The notes below the pieces were generated by a model. That model was not told where the DNA came from and searched no databases. It saw only the letters and a list, made by a program, of their open reading frames with translations. A stretch of DNA of 64,000 bases, from NCBI GenBank assembly GCA_030704615.1, contig CM060733.1, forward strand, positions 558,001-622,000, given 5' to 3'. Both the position numbers and the translations under genes were made by a program. Shown in pieces: positions 11,522-23,105 of this stretch (positions are counted from its first letter, which is position 1; the number at the start of each line of letters is the position of its first letter). Source of the stretch: Takakia lepidozioides (Eukaryota; Streptophyta; Takakiopsida; Takakiales; Takakiaceae).

Positions 11522-14500
11522 ATGGAAGCAGACTTGGAAGTAAGAGTACTGCTCATTGATGGAGATGAAACAAAAAACAGGGTGGGGTCTGTTTTCATTA
11601 CCCCCGGTAGCACCTACAAGTCTGTTCAGGATGAAATACAACAGGATGAACTTGTATCATGTAGATTTGTTTTCCTTACCTTGGGGGGGAGTGTCCTTTC
11701 AGCCAAACAAGAGGAGAGGATGGCTCTGAAAGGGGACACTGTCCACATCAAATATCAGAATGATAGTGATGGTTATCAAGGTCAGAAAAGACTTTTATCA
11801 TCAAGTGGTTCCATAGTCTTGAGCCCACACATGGATGGAGATGCGCTTCAGCCATTGGCAAAGAGAATGTGGGAGGATCCTTCTGCTGAGGTGGAGTTTC
11901 TTCCTTGTGATGATAGCATGAGCGAAGACATACATGAAGAAGAGGGGTTGGTACAAAACTCGGATAGGCTGAAAAGCAAGTTGGCCAAAGATGCAGATGT
12001 TGAGAAGTGACAAAATGAGATTAGAGGCGTTCGAAGGAAATTGAGGGCACAAGGTCGTTTTGATGATGTTGAGCTCATAACAAAGGATGTGGAAGGAAAT
12101 GTGTTGCTCTGGTGTGATATTGTATGTCAAGAGGTTTATGCCCGAACAAGAAAGAGCAAACCTTATGAGGTATGTCAGAATTATCTCAGGTCTCATGTGA
12201 AGTCTGATGGGCACCAAATGGCGTACCAAAGGCGCTATGGGAAGGGGAAGGATGATCCTATTGTGAGGCCTCCAAATGAACAAGAAGTCTTGGCTACCAA
12301 CAAAGAAAGAGTCAAAGAGGTCATGGATGAGGTTGATAGCTGCGTGGACAATCCAGGTTCAGCTTTTGAGATTGTGGAGGCAACAATTGGGGATTACTCA
12401 AAATTGGGGTCTATGCGATTAAAGTGCATGACTGATTCAAAGTGGATAGTCATGTTCCCTAAGACATGTTCTCTTATGTCTTCATTGACAGAGCATGTCA
12501 AAGGAAAAGCTCATTTGGATGCGGGGACATGCAAGCTGAAAGATGTTCATGTAGATCTGAAAAAGCGAGCTGGGAGGCCTCCAAAGCCTTCTATTGCCCA
12601 TGATAGAAAGCAAAGGGATCTAAGTTCCTTTTTGATCAGCCAACCTGTCATCAGATTTTCAGATTGTATCACTCCAGCCATTGCAACAAACATTCCATTC
12701 TCGTCTACTATGGAGAAGGGTGATGTTTCAACACATGACTTGCCACCGGACATCAACATTGAAGATGCATCCCCCATTTGACAACCACAAGAAGGGTCCC
12801 AACGCAACAAAAAGAAGTTGATGCTATGTTGGGGCCTATGGGATGAATGGTGGGAGTACAATCGTGACAAGGTCAATTTCAAACCATTTCTTGAAGACAC
12901 CAAGAGAGGAAACAATTGGTATGCCGAACCTCTAACCAATGCAACCATCATTCTTAACCATCGCTCGCATGTGATTGCTGGTACATTCCGACATAAGGAC
13001 TGTTTGAGAATATCACTGGATGGAGAACCTTTTCCAAAGTGATCAAGGACAAGAAAGAGTTGAGAGACTTGAGGTTGAAGTTGTGGGAAACAAGAATGAG
13101 AGTAGCGAGTCTTTCTGTGCGTTGTAGGGGATTGAAGGATGCTGCTGCAGAGGCTATTGGAAGGGGAGATGTTCACAAATTCTGTCGGGACATTATGCAT
13201 GCGTATAGGTCGGGGAATTTTGAAGGGAGAAAGAGTTTATGGGATTTTCTTTGGACATTGGCAAGAACATGGGCAGATCTGGAAAATGGAAGAGGTATAG
13301 CGATAACACAAAGATTATGTTTGAAACTATTCAGCTTTGGGGTGATCCAAGATTGTCTCATTTTTTGGCAACCAATTTGGGTGGTCCCGCACTTGATACT
13401 ACAAAACAGTCCTTGAAGAAAGCAATGACATATAGGGTGGGTGAAAGGCCTGATGTGTTTCAATATGTTGCTGAAATATATCGACATGCAATGGAAAATA
13501 TGGCCCTTCCATTGGGAACTGTCCCTGTCATGATTGCTGAAGATGAGACCGTGGTGAAACGATTGGTTAGATGGGTTGCTAGGGATTATATTCTTTTGGG
13601 ATTTTGCGGGGTTGGAGAAAATCATGCTTGTGTGTCAGACTTTGTAGTTGAAATAGGAGAGATTGAAGGAGCCTTTGGCAAGATTGTAGATGCCTTCAAG
13701 GACAACACGATAGCTCATTATGCTAGAGTGTTGATAGCAAATCATTTGCATGTTAGTTTGTCTCGATTGGTTGTAGTTGTGCAACTTACATGCAATAGGT
13801 TTGATAGTGAATTCGTGAGGTGTCAATGGGAGAAAGTGAGGGTGTTGTGGAATAAACATGTGCGAGGGGTAGTTGGACCAATAATTGGTCATGCTTCAGA
13901 TGGTGATAGTCGAAGGACGAAGCTAATGTTGGAAGACTATGGCAAGGGGCTGGGGCTTCTTCATCCCTTGGGAAGGCTGGTTATTTTCAGCAAAGATGTT
14001 GGGGAATGGTGGAGATATCTATGGGCTACACGACCAAGACTTAATTTAAAAAGCAAGAAGTTGGTGAATCCATTAGACAACCCTTCACGACAACTAGTCT
14101 TGGGTGAGGAGCTTGCAACCTTGAACCATGTGCTTTTGGTTTATCAAACGTTTTCAAGTGATAAACATGGACTCCAAGAAGGTGATGTCAAGAGGGAAGA
14201 CCGGCAAAATTGGGGGGCAGCTCAACGCATAGCTTCTCGCAAAGTGCAAGCATGCTTGAAGGAGTTGTAATCAAGTCGTAACCATCGCAGGCAAGGGACT
14301 GAAATATATCTACATGTTGTTTCATGCTACATAGATATTTTTCTTTCTCCTCACCTATCTTTGGGTGGAAGGGTACGATCTGCAGCCAAAATATCGTTCT
14401 TTTTCATATTATGGAAGCTATGGATACATCATCATGCACTCTAACATCTGAAAGCTTACTTCATCAGCAGAGAGGCCTACTTGGACTTGCAAGTTTCATG

Positions 14501-14554
14501 TCATTATGTGGTTCTCCTCATCAAGCTCTTCAAAGATAAGTTCAGCCATTTGCA
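11522..14554 (+). pseudogene. Multi-domain transposase-like gene, 5' part
   Basis: From the ATG at 11,522 the frame reads through to 13,040, interrupted only by TGA at 12,008 and 12,779. It then shifts near 13,040 and 13,290 and stays open to about 14,272, with readable continuation to 14,554. Visible parts in order: an N-terminal ubiquitin-fold-like segment (11,540-11,760), an acidic linker, a C2H2/BED-like finger (CDIVC ... HVKSDGH, ~12,110-12,220), a second finger (LKC ... HVKGKAH, ~12,420-12,520), an AT-hook (GRPPK, ~12,570), then a long domain with acidic motifs (AEDETVVKR; SDGDSRRTK) that could be a DDE-type catalytic core. I know this as an uncharacterised family found in several eukaryotes but cannot name it. 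The reading continues at 23,094 beyond a nested insertion. Confidence 0.65.
14543..14554. repeat. Left target-site duplication CAGCCATTTGCA
   Basis: Twelve bases here are identical to 23,094-23,105. They flank the 8.54-kb insertion exactly. With the insertion and one copy removed, codons read FSHLQ then VLLSIVESD in one open frame, which strongly supports a genuine target-site duplication. Confidence 0.85.
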
Positions 14555-14725
14555 GCGTAGCTACGGGGTGAGCCCAGCCCCGTGAGCCTGGGAGCTGAGC
14601 TCACGTTGAAGCTGCAAAGCGTGAGCTGAGCTCACACTTCAGGGAAGCGTGAGCGGCACAAATCTGCTGGAGAAGCAGGTCCTATAGGCGAGGATTGCAG
14701 GAAGAGGGCCTATTACCGTGGACAA
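14555..14725 (+). repeat. Left terminal inverted repeat
   Basis: GC-rich end with repeated gtgagcc/gagctcac motifs, ending with gggcctattaccgtgg at about 14,705-14,720. It pairs imperfectly with the right end at 22,975-23,093, where the same features occur in inverse order and orientation. Confidence 0.6.
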
Positions 14726-14971
14726 AACAAAGGGGGCCACCATGCACCGTGTCTGCAATGCCTGCACAAAAAGAGGAATATGAAAATATGGCAGATTTGA
14801 GCTCAGAATGATTGACACACTTTATTTGAATTCACAGATAGACGCTTACAATGAATGGCATGTGCATTTGCCCTGGTTCCATGAACGAAATGTATGTGTT
14901 TGTCATAAATGCAAAGTCTTCACACGGTAACCTGGAAACCAGCATGGGAAGCGGGCATGGCTCGTATGTGT

Positions 14972-16110
14972 TCAAAGAGAATTTGGCGGAGCCCCACGTG
15001 AGGTGTCCCGCTGCAGAAGGGTGATGACTTCTCCGTAGCCTAGTGTGGCTTGGTGAATGAATTGGTCTCTCTTACCGTCGCAACACATAATTACAAGATA
15101 TATGTAATATTGATGCTTGCAGAGGATCCACTTCCCTCTCATGCCGAGAGCGCCCTCACGCATCGTTACAAAATCCGGACAAGTGCATTTAGGGAAATTC
15201 CCCACGGTAACCTGATATTCTTGCCATGAAAAATTGAGCCAATAGACAGCACTGTGTAAATCCGTCCATACCCGGGGCAGGGACTTTCGGTGATACGAGT
15301 CACCCGAGCCTGCAAAATAGCCGATTCCATCTTGCATTTGTGATTTGCACCCGATTCGTCATCAGCCGATTAGCGCTGTTTCTCAGCCGAGGGCAAGAAA
15401 TATTCACGCACTTGCAATGCCCAACGCAAACCGACCTTCGAAATTTCAATCCAATGTCGTTGTGGATGTTCGATGTTTTTGTCATGCACCAAGGGTGTCC
15501 GTCATGTTTCTTGTCCATGCCTTGCAGAAGCCTAGCCAGTCCACTGGAAGACGTGGGAGGGTTGAGCTCAAACAAGATGTCCCCATCAAACTTTGTTGGC
15601 ACGTATTGAACCGCTGCACATGAAGGACTCCCAATCAACAAAACGCAACTCGCTCTTGCACCCAAGCACCCCTGCGAGGGCTTTCAATTTCGGAATGACA
15701 CTCGTTATCTCCTGCAATTCGTCATCATCCAAGATGGGAGTGTGCACTGGCGGAGGAATCTCAGAAACATCCTCCGAGGACGAGTCTGAAAGAGTCACGA
15801 ATGTAGGATGTGCTCACCTCTTGTTTCACATGAAACTGTGCCCTTCTGCTGCACGACTGATGCTGCAGTGCCAGGGGTAACTACTGATCCTGCTGATTGT
15901 CTTCTCTCTTTTCCAAGGACATAGGATGTGCCTGGAAGGACTCTCCACTTCCTTCCACACTCGCCAACCAATGGTTTCTCCAAGTGCCCAGAATCCAAAT
16001 TCCCATCCTCGTCATACACCTCTTTTTGAACAAGCAGATAACCCAATTCAGCGGGAACACTGTAACCAGCTCATCCTCATGAAACAACTGCAAACCCATT
16101 GTCGTCTGTA
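14972..16110 (-). pseudogene. SWIM zinc-finger protein remnant
   Basis: Minus-strand open segments (16,099-15,881, 16,046-15,795, 15,798-15,586, 15,665-15,300, 15,337-14,972) give protein-like sequence in changing frames. The last has a clear SWIM finger: CTC, about 20 residues, then CKH (CxCx(n)CxH), near 15,190-15,110. An upstream Cys-rich patch (VGHCKCVNISC) lies near 15,410. SWIM fingers occur at the C terminus of MULE transposases and FAR1/FHY3 proteins (family knowledge). The gene's 3' end faces the left end of the surrounding element, consistent with a decayed element gene. I cannot see an intact DDE core. Frame changes may include unrecognised introns. Confidence 0.5.
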
Positions 16111-16532
16111 GTGGTAGTCAGTGGAAGACTACCTGCATTGGAATGAAATCGAGCGAGTCTATCTTGCTCCCTCGACATGTTTTCCTCCACTGACCAAAAA
16201 TTGCGATTCACAACGGAATCCCCGAACTGATAGCCCGTAATTCTCGAAAGGGATCCACCACAAACAAACTGAGGTCAATAAGGTTAGCACTAACCCAAAG
16301 ACTGTGGGCGATGCCTGCAAATGATGTAGGAATGACATGCACCGAACTTCGCAGACAACCACACTGAGAGACACCAACCAAAAAACTGTTTAGGGTGACA
16401 AGAAGCCACAAGAAGCCGTGTTGTATTTGGATGAAAAACAAACCCTAAACATGACATGAAACCATCAATTATGGAAGACGACACAACAACCTAGAGAGCA
16501 GTAAACAGGAAGACCCCGAATGTAATGAGGTT

Positions 16533-17902
16533 GTGTTGTGCACCTTGTCATTGTTTTTTTCATTTGGAATCGGCCTCATAGGGTATCTCTTGAGCTTCAA
16601 TGCACACTTACCTGGCAGCTCTAGCAGTGTGTGTCAACGCACACTGTTTGAGCCCACCTTGTCATTCTTTTTTTCATTTGGAAATCGGTCTCATAGGGCA
16701 TCTCTTTGTTTACACTTACCTGGCAGCTCCAGCAGTGTGCGTCAACGCACACTATTTGAGCCCACCTTGTCATTGTTTTTTTTCATGTGAAAATCGGCCA
16801 CATAGGGCATCTCTTTGAGCTTCAATAAACACTTACATGGTAGCTCCAGCAGCGTGCGTCAATGCACACTGTTTGAGCCCACCATGTCATTATTTTTTAA
16901 TCTGAAAATCGGCCACATAAGCATCTCTTTGAGCTTCAATGCACACTTACGTGGCAGCTCAAATAGTGTGCGTCAACGCACACTGTTTGAGCCCAACTTG
17001 TCATTGTTTTTTCATGTGAAAATTGGTCACATATGGCATGTATTTGAGGTTCAATGCAGACTTACCTGGCAGCTCAAACAGTGTGCGTCAACGCACACTG
17101 TTCCAGCCCACCATGTCATTGTTTTTTTTTATATGAAAATCGGCCACATAGGGCATCTCTTTGAGCCTCAATACGCACTTACGGCAGCTCAAACAGTGTG
17201 CATCAACGCACACTGTTTGACCCCAACATGTCTTTATTTTTTTCATGTGAAAATCGGCCACATAGGGCATGTATTTGAGGTTCAATGCAGACTTACGTGG
17301 CAGCTCAAACAGTGTGCGTCAACGCACTCTAATGCAGGCATCATTTTTTTTTATTTTTTTTTTTTTTTTTTGAAAATCGGCCACATAGGGCATCTCAAGG
17401 CAGCTCCAGCAGTGTGCGTCAACGCACACTGTTTGAGCACACCATGTCATTTTTTTTTAATCTGAAAATCGGCCACATAAGGCATCTCTTTGAGCTTCAA
17501 TGCACACTTACGTGGCAGCTCAAATAGTGTGCGTCAACGCACACTGTTTGAGCCCAACTTGTCATTGTTTTTTTCATGTGAAAATTGGCCACATAGGGCA
17601 TGTATTTGAGGTTCAATGCAGACTTACCTGGCAGCTCAAACAGTGTGCGTCAACGCACACTGTTCCAGCCCACCATGTCATTGTTTTTTTTATATGAAAA
17701 TCGGCCACCTAGGGCATCTCTTTGAGCCTCAATACACACTTACGTGCAGCTCAAACAGTGTGCGTCAACGCACACTGTTTGACCCCAACATGTCTTTATT
17801 TTTTCATGTGAAAATCGGCCACATAGGGCATGTATTTGAGGTTCAATGCAGACTTACGTGGCAGCTCAAACAGTGTGCGTCAACGCACACTGTCTGCGGG
17901 CA

Positions 17903-17938
<36 letters not shown>

Positions 17939-19021
17939 TTTCGGCCACATAGGCATAAGCGCAGCTCCAGAAGTGTGCCGCACACACAGCATCAACCTGT
18001 TGAGTCACACCAACTCATTATTTTTTAATCTGAAAATCGGCCCCATAAGGCATCTCTTTGAGCTTCAATGCACACTTACGTGGCAGCTAAATAGTGTGTC
18101 GCAACGCACACTGTTTGAAGCCCAACTTGTCATTGTTTTTTTGAATGTGGAAATTGGCCATATGGCATGTATTTGAGGTTCAATGTAGACTTACCCTGCA
18201 GCTCAAACGTGTGCGTCACGAACACTGTCCAGGCCCACCATGTCATTGTTTTTTTTATATGAAAATCGGCCACATAGGGGCATCTCTTTGAGCCTCAATA
18301 CACACTTACGTGGCAGCTCAAACAGTGTGCGTCAACGCACACTGTTTGACCCAACATGTCTTTATTTTTTTCATGTGAAAATCGGCCACATAGGGCATGT
18401 ATTTGAGGTTCAATGCAGACTTACGTGGCAGCTCAAACAGTGTGCGTCAACGCACACTGTTGCAGGCATTTTTTTTTTTTTTTTTTTTTTTTTCGAAAAT
18501 CGGCCACATAGGGCATCTCAAGGCAGCTCCAGCAGTGTGCGTCAACGCACACTGTTTGAGCACACCATGTCATTATTTTTTTAATCTGAAAATCGGCCAC
18601 ATAAGGCATCTCTTTGAGCTTCAATGCACACTTACGTGGCAGCTCAAATAGTGTGCGTCAACGCACACTGTTTGAGCCCAACTTGTCATTGTTTTTTCAT
18701 GTGAAAATTGGCCACATAGGGCATGTATTTGAGGTTCAATGCAGACTTACCTGGCAGCTCAAACAGTGTGCGTCAACGCACACTGTTCCAGCCCACCATG
18801 TTGTTTTTTTTTATATGAAAATCGGCCACCTAGGGCATCTCTTTGAGCCTCAATACACACTTACGTGGCAGCTCAAACAGTGTGCGTCAACGCACACTGT
18901 TTGACCCCAACATGTCTTTATTTTTTCATGTGAAAATCGGCCACATAGGGCATGTATTTGAGGTTCAATGCAGACTTACGTGGCAGCTCAAACAGTGTGC
19001 GTCAACGCACACTGTTGCAAG

Positions 19022-19069
<48 letters not shown>

Positions 19070-19327
19070 CGAAAATCGGCCACATAGGGCATCTCAAGGC
19101 AGCTCCAGCAGTGTGCGTCAACGCACACTGTTTGAGCACACCATGTCATTATTTTTTAATCTGAAAATCGGCCACATAAGCATCTCTTTGAGCTTCAATG
19201 CACACTTACGTGGCAGCTCAAATAGTGTGCGTCAACGCACACTGTTTGAGCCCAAACTTGTCATTGTTTTTTCATGTGAAAATTGGCCACATAGGGCATG
19301 TATTTGAGGTTCAATTACTGGCACTTT

Positions 19328-19362
<35 letters not shown>

Positions 19363-20320
19363 CTCTTTGAGCTTTAATTGGCAACAGTGTGCGTCAACGC
19401 ACACTGTTTCCACCATGTCATTTTTTTAATGAAAATCGGCCACATAGGCATCTCTTTGAGCTTCAATGCACACTTACGTGGCAGCTCAAATAGTGTGCGT
19501 CAACGCACACTGTTTGAGCCCAACTTGTCATTGTTTTTTTCATGTGAAAATTGGCCACATAGGGCATGTATTTGAGGTTCAATGCAGACTTACCTGGCAG
19601 CTCAAATAGTGTGCGTCAACGCACACTGTTCCAGCCAACCATGTTTTTTTTTTTTTTTTTTTTTTTTTTTTGAAAATCGGCCACATAGGGCATCTCTTTG
19701 AGCTTAATGCACACTTACGTGGCAGCAGCAGTGTGCGTCAACGCACTGTTCGAGTCCACCATGTCATTATTTTTTTAATCTGAAAATCGGCCACATAAGG
19801 CATCTCTTTGAGCTTCAATGCACACTTACGTGGCAGCTCAAATAGTGTGCGTCAACGCACACTGTTTGAGCCCAACTTGTCATTGTTTTTTTCATGTGAA
19901 AACCACATAGGGCATGTATTTGAGGTTCAATGCAGACTTACCTGGCAGCTCAAATAGTGTGCGTCAACGCACACTGTTCCAGCCAACCATGTTTTTTTTT
20001 TTTTTTTTTTTTTTTTTGAAAATCGGCCACATCTCTTTGAGCTTCAATGCACACTTACGTGGCAGTTCCAGCAGTGTGCGTCAACGCACACTGTTCGAGT
20101 CACCATGTCATTTTTTTTTAATTTGAAAATCGGCCACATAAGGCATCTCTTTGAGCTTCAATGCACACTTACGTGGCAGCTCAAATAGTGTGCGTCAACG
20201 CACACTGTTTGAGCCCAACTTGTCATTGTTTTTTTCATGTGAAAATTGGCCACATAGGGCATGTTTGAGGTTCAATGCAGACTTACCTGGCAGCTCAAAT
20301 AGTGTGCGTCAACGCACACT

Positions 20321-20366
<46 letters not shown>

Positions 20367-21690
20367 AAAATCGGCCACATAGGGCATCTCTTTGAGTTTA
20401 ATGCACACTTACGTGGCAGCTCCAGCAGTGTGCGTCAACGCACACTGTTCGTGTCCACCATGTCATTTTTTTTAATCTGAAAATCGGCCACATATGGCAT
20501 CTCTTTGAGCTTCAATGCACACTTACGTGGCAGCTCAAACAGTGTGCGTCAACGCACAACAGCCCACCATGTCATTGTTTTTTTATTTGAAAAATCGGCC
20601 ACATAGGGCATCTCTTTGAGCGTCAATGCACACTTACCTGGCAGCTCAAATAGTGTGCGTCAACGCACACTGTTTGAGCCCAACTTGTCATTGTTTTTTT
20701 CATGTGAAAATTGGCCACATATGGCATGTATTTGAGGTTCAATGCAGACTTACCTGGCAGCTCAAATAGTGTGCGTCAACGCACACTGTTCCAGCCAACC
20801 ATGTTTTTTTTTTTTTTTTTTTAATTATTTATTATTTATTTAATAAATTAGCCACAGAGGGCATCTCTTTGAGCTTTAATGCACACTTACGTGGCAGCTC
20901 CACGCACACTGTTCGAGTCCACCATGTCATTATTTTTTCAATCTGAAAATCGGCTACATATGGCATCTCTTTGAGCGTCAATGCACACTTACGTGGCAGC
21001 TCAAATAGTGTGCGTCAACGCACATTGTTTGAGCCCAACTTGTCATTGTTTTTTCATGTGAAAATCGGCCACATAGGGCATGTATTTGAGGTTCAATCCA
21101 GACTTACCTGGCAGCTCAAACAGTGTGCGTCAACGCACAACAGCCCACCATGTCATTGTTTTTTTTATCTGAAAATCGGCCACATAGGGCATCTCTTTGA
21201 GCGTCAATGCACACTTACCTGGCAGCTGGCATTTTAGAATCGACCACAAAGGTCATCTCTGTCAGGTTCAATTCAGACTTACCTGGCAGCCCAAACGGTG
21301 TGCGTCAACGCACACGGTTTGAGCCCCCCTGATTTGCTTGTTTATGGATATGGAAATTGTGCACCTACGGCTAGTCTGGCAAGTTCATTCGACTCCAAAA
21401 TGGAAGCTCAAACAGTGTGCGCGGACGCACACTGTTTGAGCCCCCTTCACTGCCTTTTCTTTTATTTCAAATTGGTCACTTATGGCCACTATGCCATATT
21501 AAAATCACACCTTATTGCAAGCTCAAACAGTGTGCGGCAACGCACACTGTTTGAGCTTCCTTATGTGATTGATTTTGATGTGAAAATCGGTCTCCTGGGG
21601 CCACTTTGGCAGGTTGAATCCAATCTTTATTGGAAGCTCAAACAGTGTGCGGCAACGCACACTGTTTTGAGCCCCCTTCGTGCTTGTTTT
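16533..21690. repeat. Hairpin satellite, ~43 monomers of ~115 bp
   Basis: Each monomer contains a palindrome with arms GCTCAAACAGTGTGCGT and ACGCACACTGTTTGAGC around CA, then a T-run and gaaaatcggccacatagggcatctctttgagcttc-type sequence (varied). From about 16,900 to 19,300 monomer variants repeat in a fixed order of five (tails cccaacttg, cccaccatg with ccagc, ccccaacatg, an expanded poly-T monomer, cacaccatg), giving a higher-order unit of ~560 bp. Poly-T tracts reach ~45-50 bases near 19,026 and 20,323. The right edge (21,290-21,690) has older, diverged copies with gcggcaacgc centres. Open frames running through the array on both strands are periodic by-products. Confidence 0.95.
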
Positions 21691-21769
21691 TCTATGTGAA
21701 ATTGGGCCTAACAGGGCCAGTATGCATGCTCAAAACTCCCATAGTTGTCAAAACTCCCATGGTATTTGG

Positions 21770-22214
21770 GATTGCCCTCCTTCTGAGACCCCAGCTCAGG
21801 ATGTGTCTTTGAGGAGAGAGAATGAGCGTATAGCAGCCACCGCCGCAGCAGCCGACCTCGACATTCATGATAGAAATTTGAGGACTCTTGCAGAGGAGCC
21901 TCCCGCTCAGGATACCCCGGGTAGAGGTTGAAAGGCAAAGGGAAAAGATGTTGTTGGTGGTGTGGGGAAAGGAAGGGGTAGGGGGAAGGAGGAGGGCAGG
22001 CGGGCTATCACACCTATTTGGACTTCTTTCAAGTCCTCCTCGGTCTTACGTGCAACCTGTCTATGCGGAGGCACTCGCAACAAGCATGTCCATTCATGGC
22101 ACTCGCTGTCCGCCCATTGACGGCCGTGGTAGAAGACGTGGTGTTGGGGCCAGAATCTTTGTGGATGACATAGCACAGGAGGTCGAGAGTGATTCTGATG
22201 ACTGTGACACTTGA
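21770..22214 (+). pseudogene. C-terminal coding fragment of a decayed mobile-element gene
   Basis: Frames here read DIHDRNLRTLAEE with Gln/Pro-rich and Gly/Lys/Arg-rich sequence after it, with stops near 21,930 and a change of frame, ending in an acidic tail (EVESDSDDCDT, stop 22,214). The motif resembles HERNLRVLVEK followed by a basic GKG tail in the minus-strand gene at 57,724-58,000. Similarity is short, so kinship is inference. It lies inside the nested element just right of the satellite. Confidence 0.35.
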
Positions 22215-22693
22215 TATGAAGTTTTCTTTTGGTTTTATCGGGGCCAAATTTGAAATGGATGGTTGTGTGTCCTTGTTGTCCTGTTTGCAATGTGTGCGTG
22301 GGATGCAACTTCATGGGAACAAACTATTATTGGAGATGGGGGTTGCATGGACTGCCCGGATTGTTCCTTCAATCTATTTAGAGTTTTGTGGACCTCACAG
22401 GCTTGAGTGCATTTCAAAAACAAACAATCGACTTTGGTTCGTGTACAGCATTCTCGCATCATTTGCTCGCTTGTCTCCAAACCATTCCTGCTAGAAGAAT
22501 GCTTGGTGAATCCATCGAGGGTGAAGTCCACGTGATCAAAGATCGTTCAGGCATTCTCAAATCTGGTGAGTATCCATGATGCTCCCGCACATACTTGGCA
22601 TGTTCACAAAGGTGGTGAGTAAGAAAAGATTTCGCAGGGATCCGCTTTAGATGATGTCAGTGTGCACCTCCTCACGACGTACCCACATTCCAA

Positions 22694-22888
22694 TGCAGAG
22701 TTTGGCTTTCCGTCCTTAAGCTCCCGACAGTCTCGAGGCTGAGCCAAAAGCCCAGGCCCTCCTGAGGCCTAGTTTTTGGGCAAATTACACACAGCAGATT
22801 GATGCTTGTGTGAAGGGATTTCTAGAGGATATCTGGAAAACATGGATTAATTCTTTATATGAAGGAAAGTCTTTGATAACGTCTAGAT
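22694..22888 (+). mobile_element. Internally deleted LINE fragment
   Basis: Bases 22,694-22,731 match the LINE at about 43,172-43,203 (gtttggc.ttccgtcctta.gctcccga) and then join directly to sequence matching 43,762-43,905 (gtctcgaggctgagccaaaa through gattaattctttatatgaagg). The intervening ~560 bp are missing. Identity across both blocks is very high, so this copy derives from the same LINE family as 39.6-44.06 kb and was rearranged. Confidence 0.85.
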
Positions 22889-22974
22889 GGATGCAATGGA
22901 TACAAAGGATGGATACAATGGATGTAATACATCCAGTCTGCATTCCCGGGAAATGGCTGTTCAACCCGCGGTAA

Positions 22975-23093
22975 TAGGTGACACCCGCGGAAATAGGCCC
23001 TGTATGCATGCTGACGTGGCGTGAGCCTGTGCTGGGCTCACGGTTTCCTGGGCTCACAGGCTCACGCCTCCGGGCTCACGGAATAGCACCCCC
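22975..23093 (-). repeat. Right terminal inverted repeat with internal palindrome
   Basis: The end sequence gctcacggaatagcaccccc is the inverse of the left-end style. Inside it gcgtgagcctgtg ... cacaggctcacgc (about 23,019-23,068) forms a strong stem. gaaataggccctg and the reversed gggcctattaccg at the left end mark the inner border of similarity. Confidence 0.6.
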
Positions 23094-23105
23094 CAGCCAT
23101 TTGCA
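23094..23105. repeat. Right target-site duplication CAGCCATTTGCA
   Basis: Identical to 14,543-14,554; see the left copy. Confidence 0.85.

Larger units (their letters stand above)
14555..23093. mobile_element. 8.54-kb nested DNA transposon, MULE-like
   Basis: The insertion lies inside the transposase-like gene and is bounded by a 12-bp direct repeat. Its ends are imperfect inverted repeats: the left end starts gcgtagctacggggtgagccc, and the right end, reverse-complemented, starts gggggtgctattccgtgagc. Both contain several gtgagcc motifs and then gggcctatt.ccg about 110-165 bp inside. Long degenerate inverted repeats, a duplication of about 9-12 bp and an internal SWIM zinc-finger gene are typical of Mutator-like elements (known for the superfamily; assignment is inference). 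It also carries a 5.2-kb hairpin satellite, a decayed coding fragment and a deleted LINE copy, so it has accumulated later sequence or captured it. Confidence 0.7.

Noticed and set aside
16815-20480. Long open frames (up to ~216 codons) through the satellite
   Set aside because: They recur monomer by monomer on both strands, with poly-Phe from T-runs; a by-product of a repeat without stops.
16533-21690. CRISPR-like array (palindromic repeats at regular spacing)
   Set aside because: The spacers are themselves repeated and the host is eukaryotic; it is satellite DNA.
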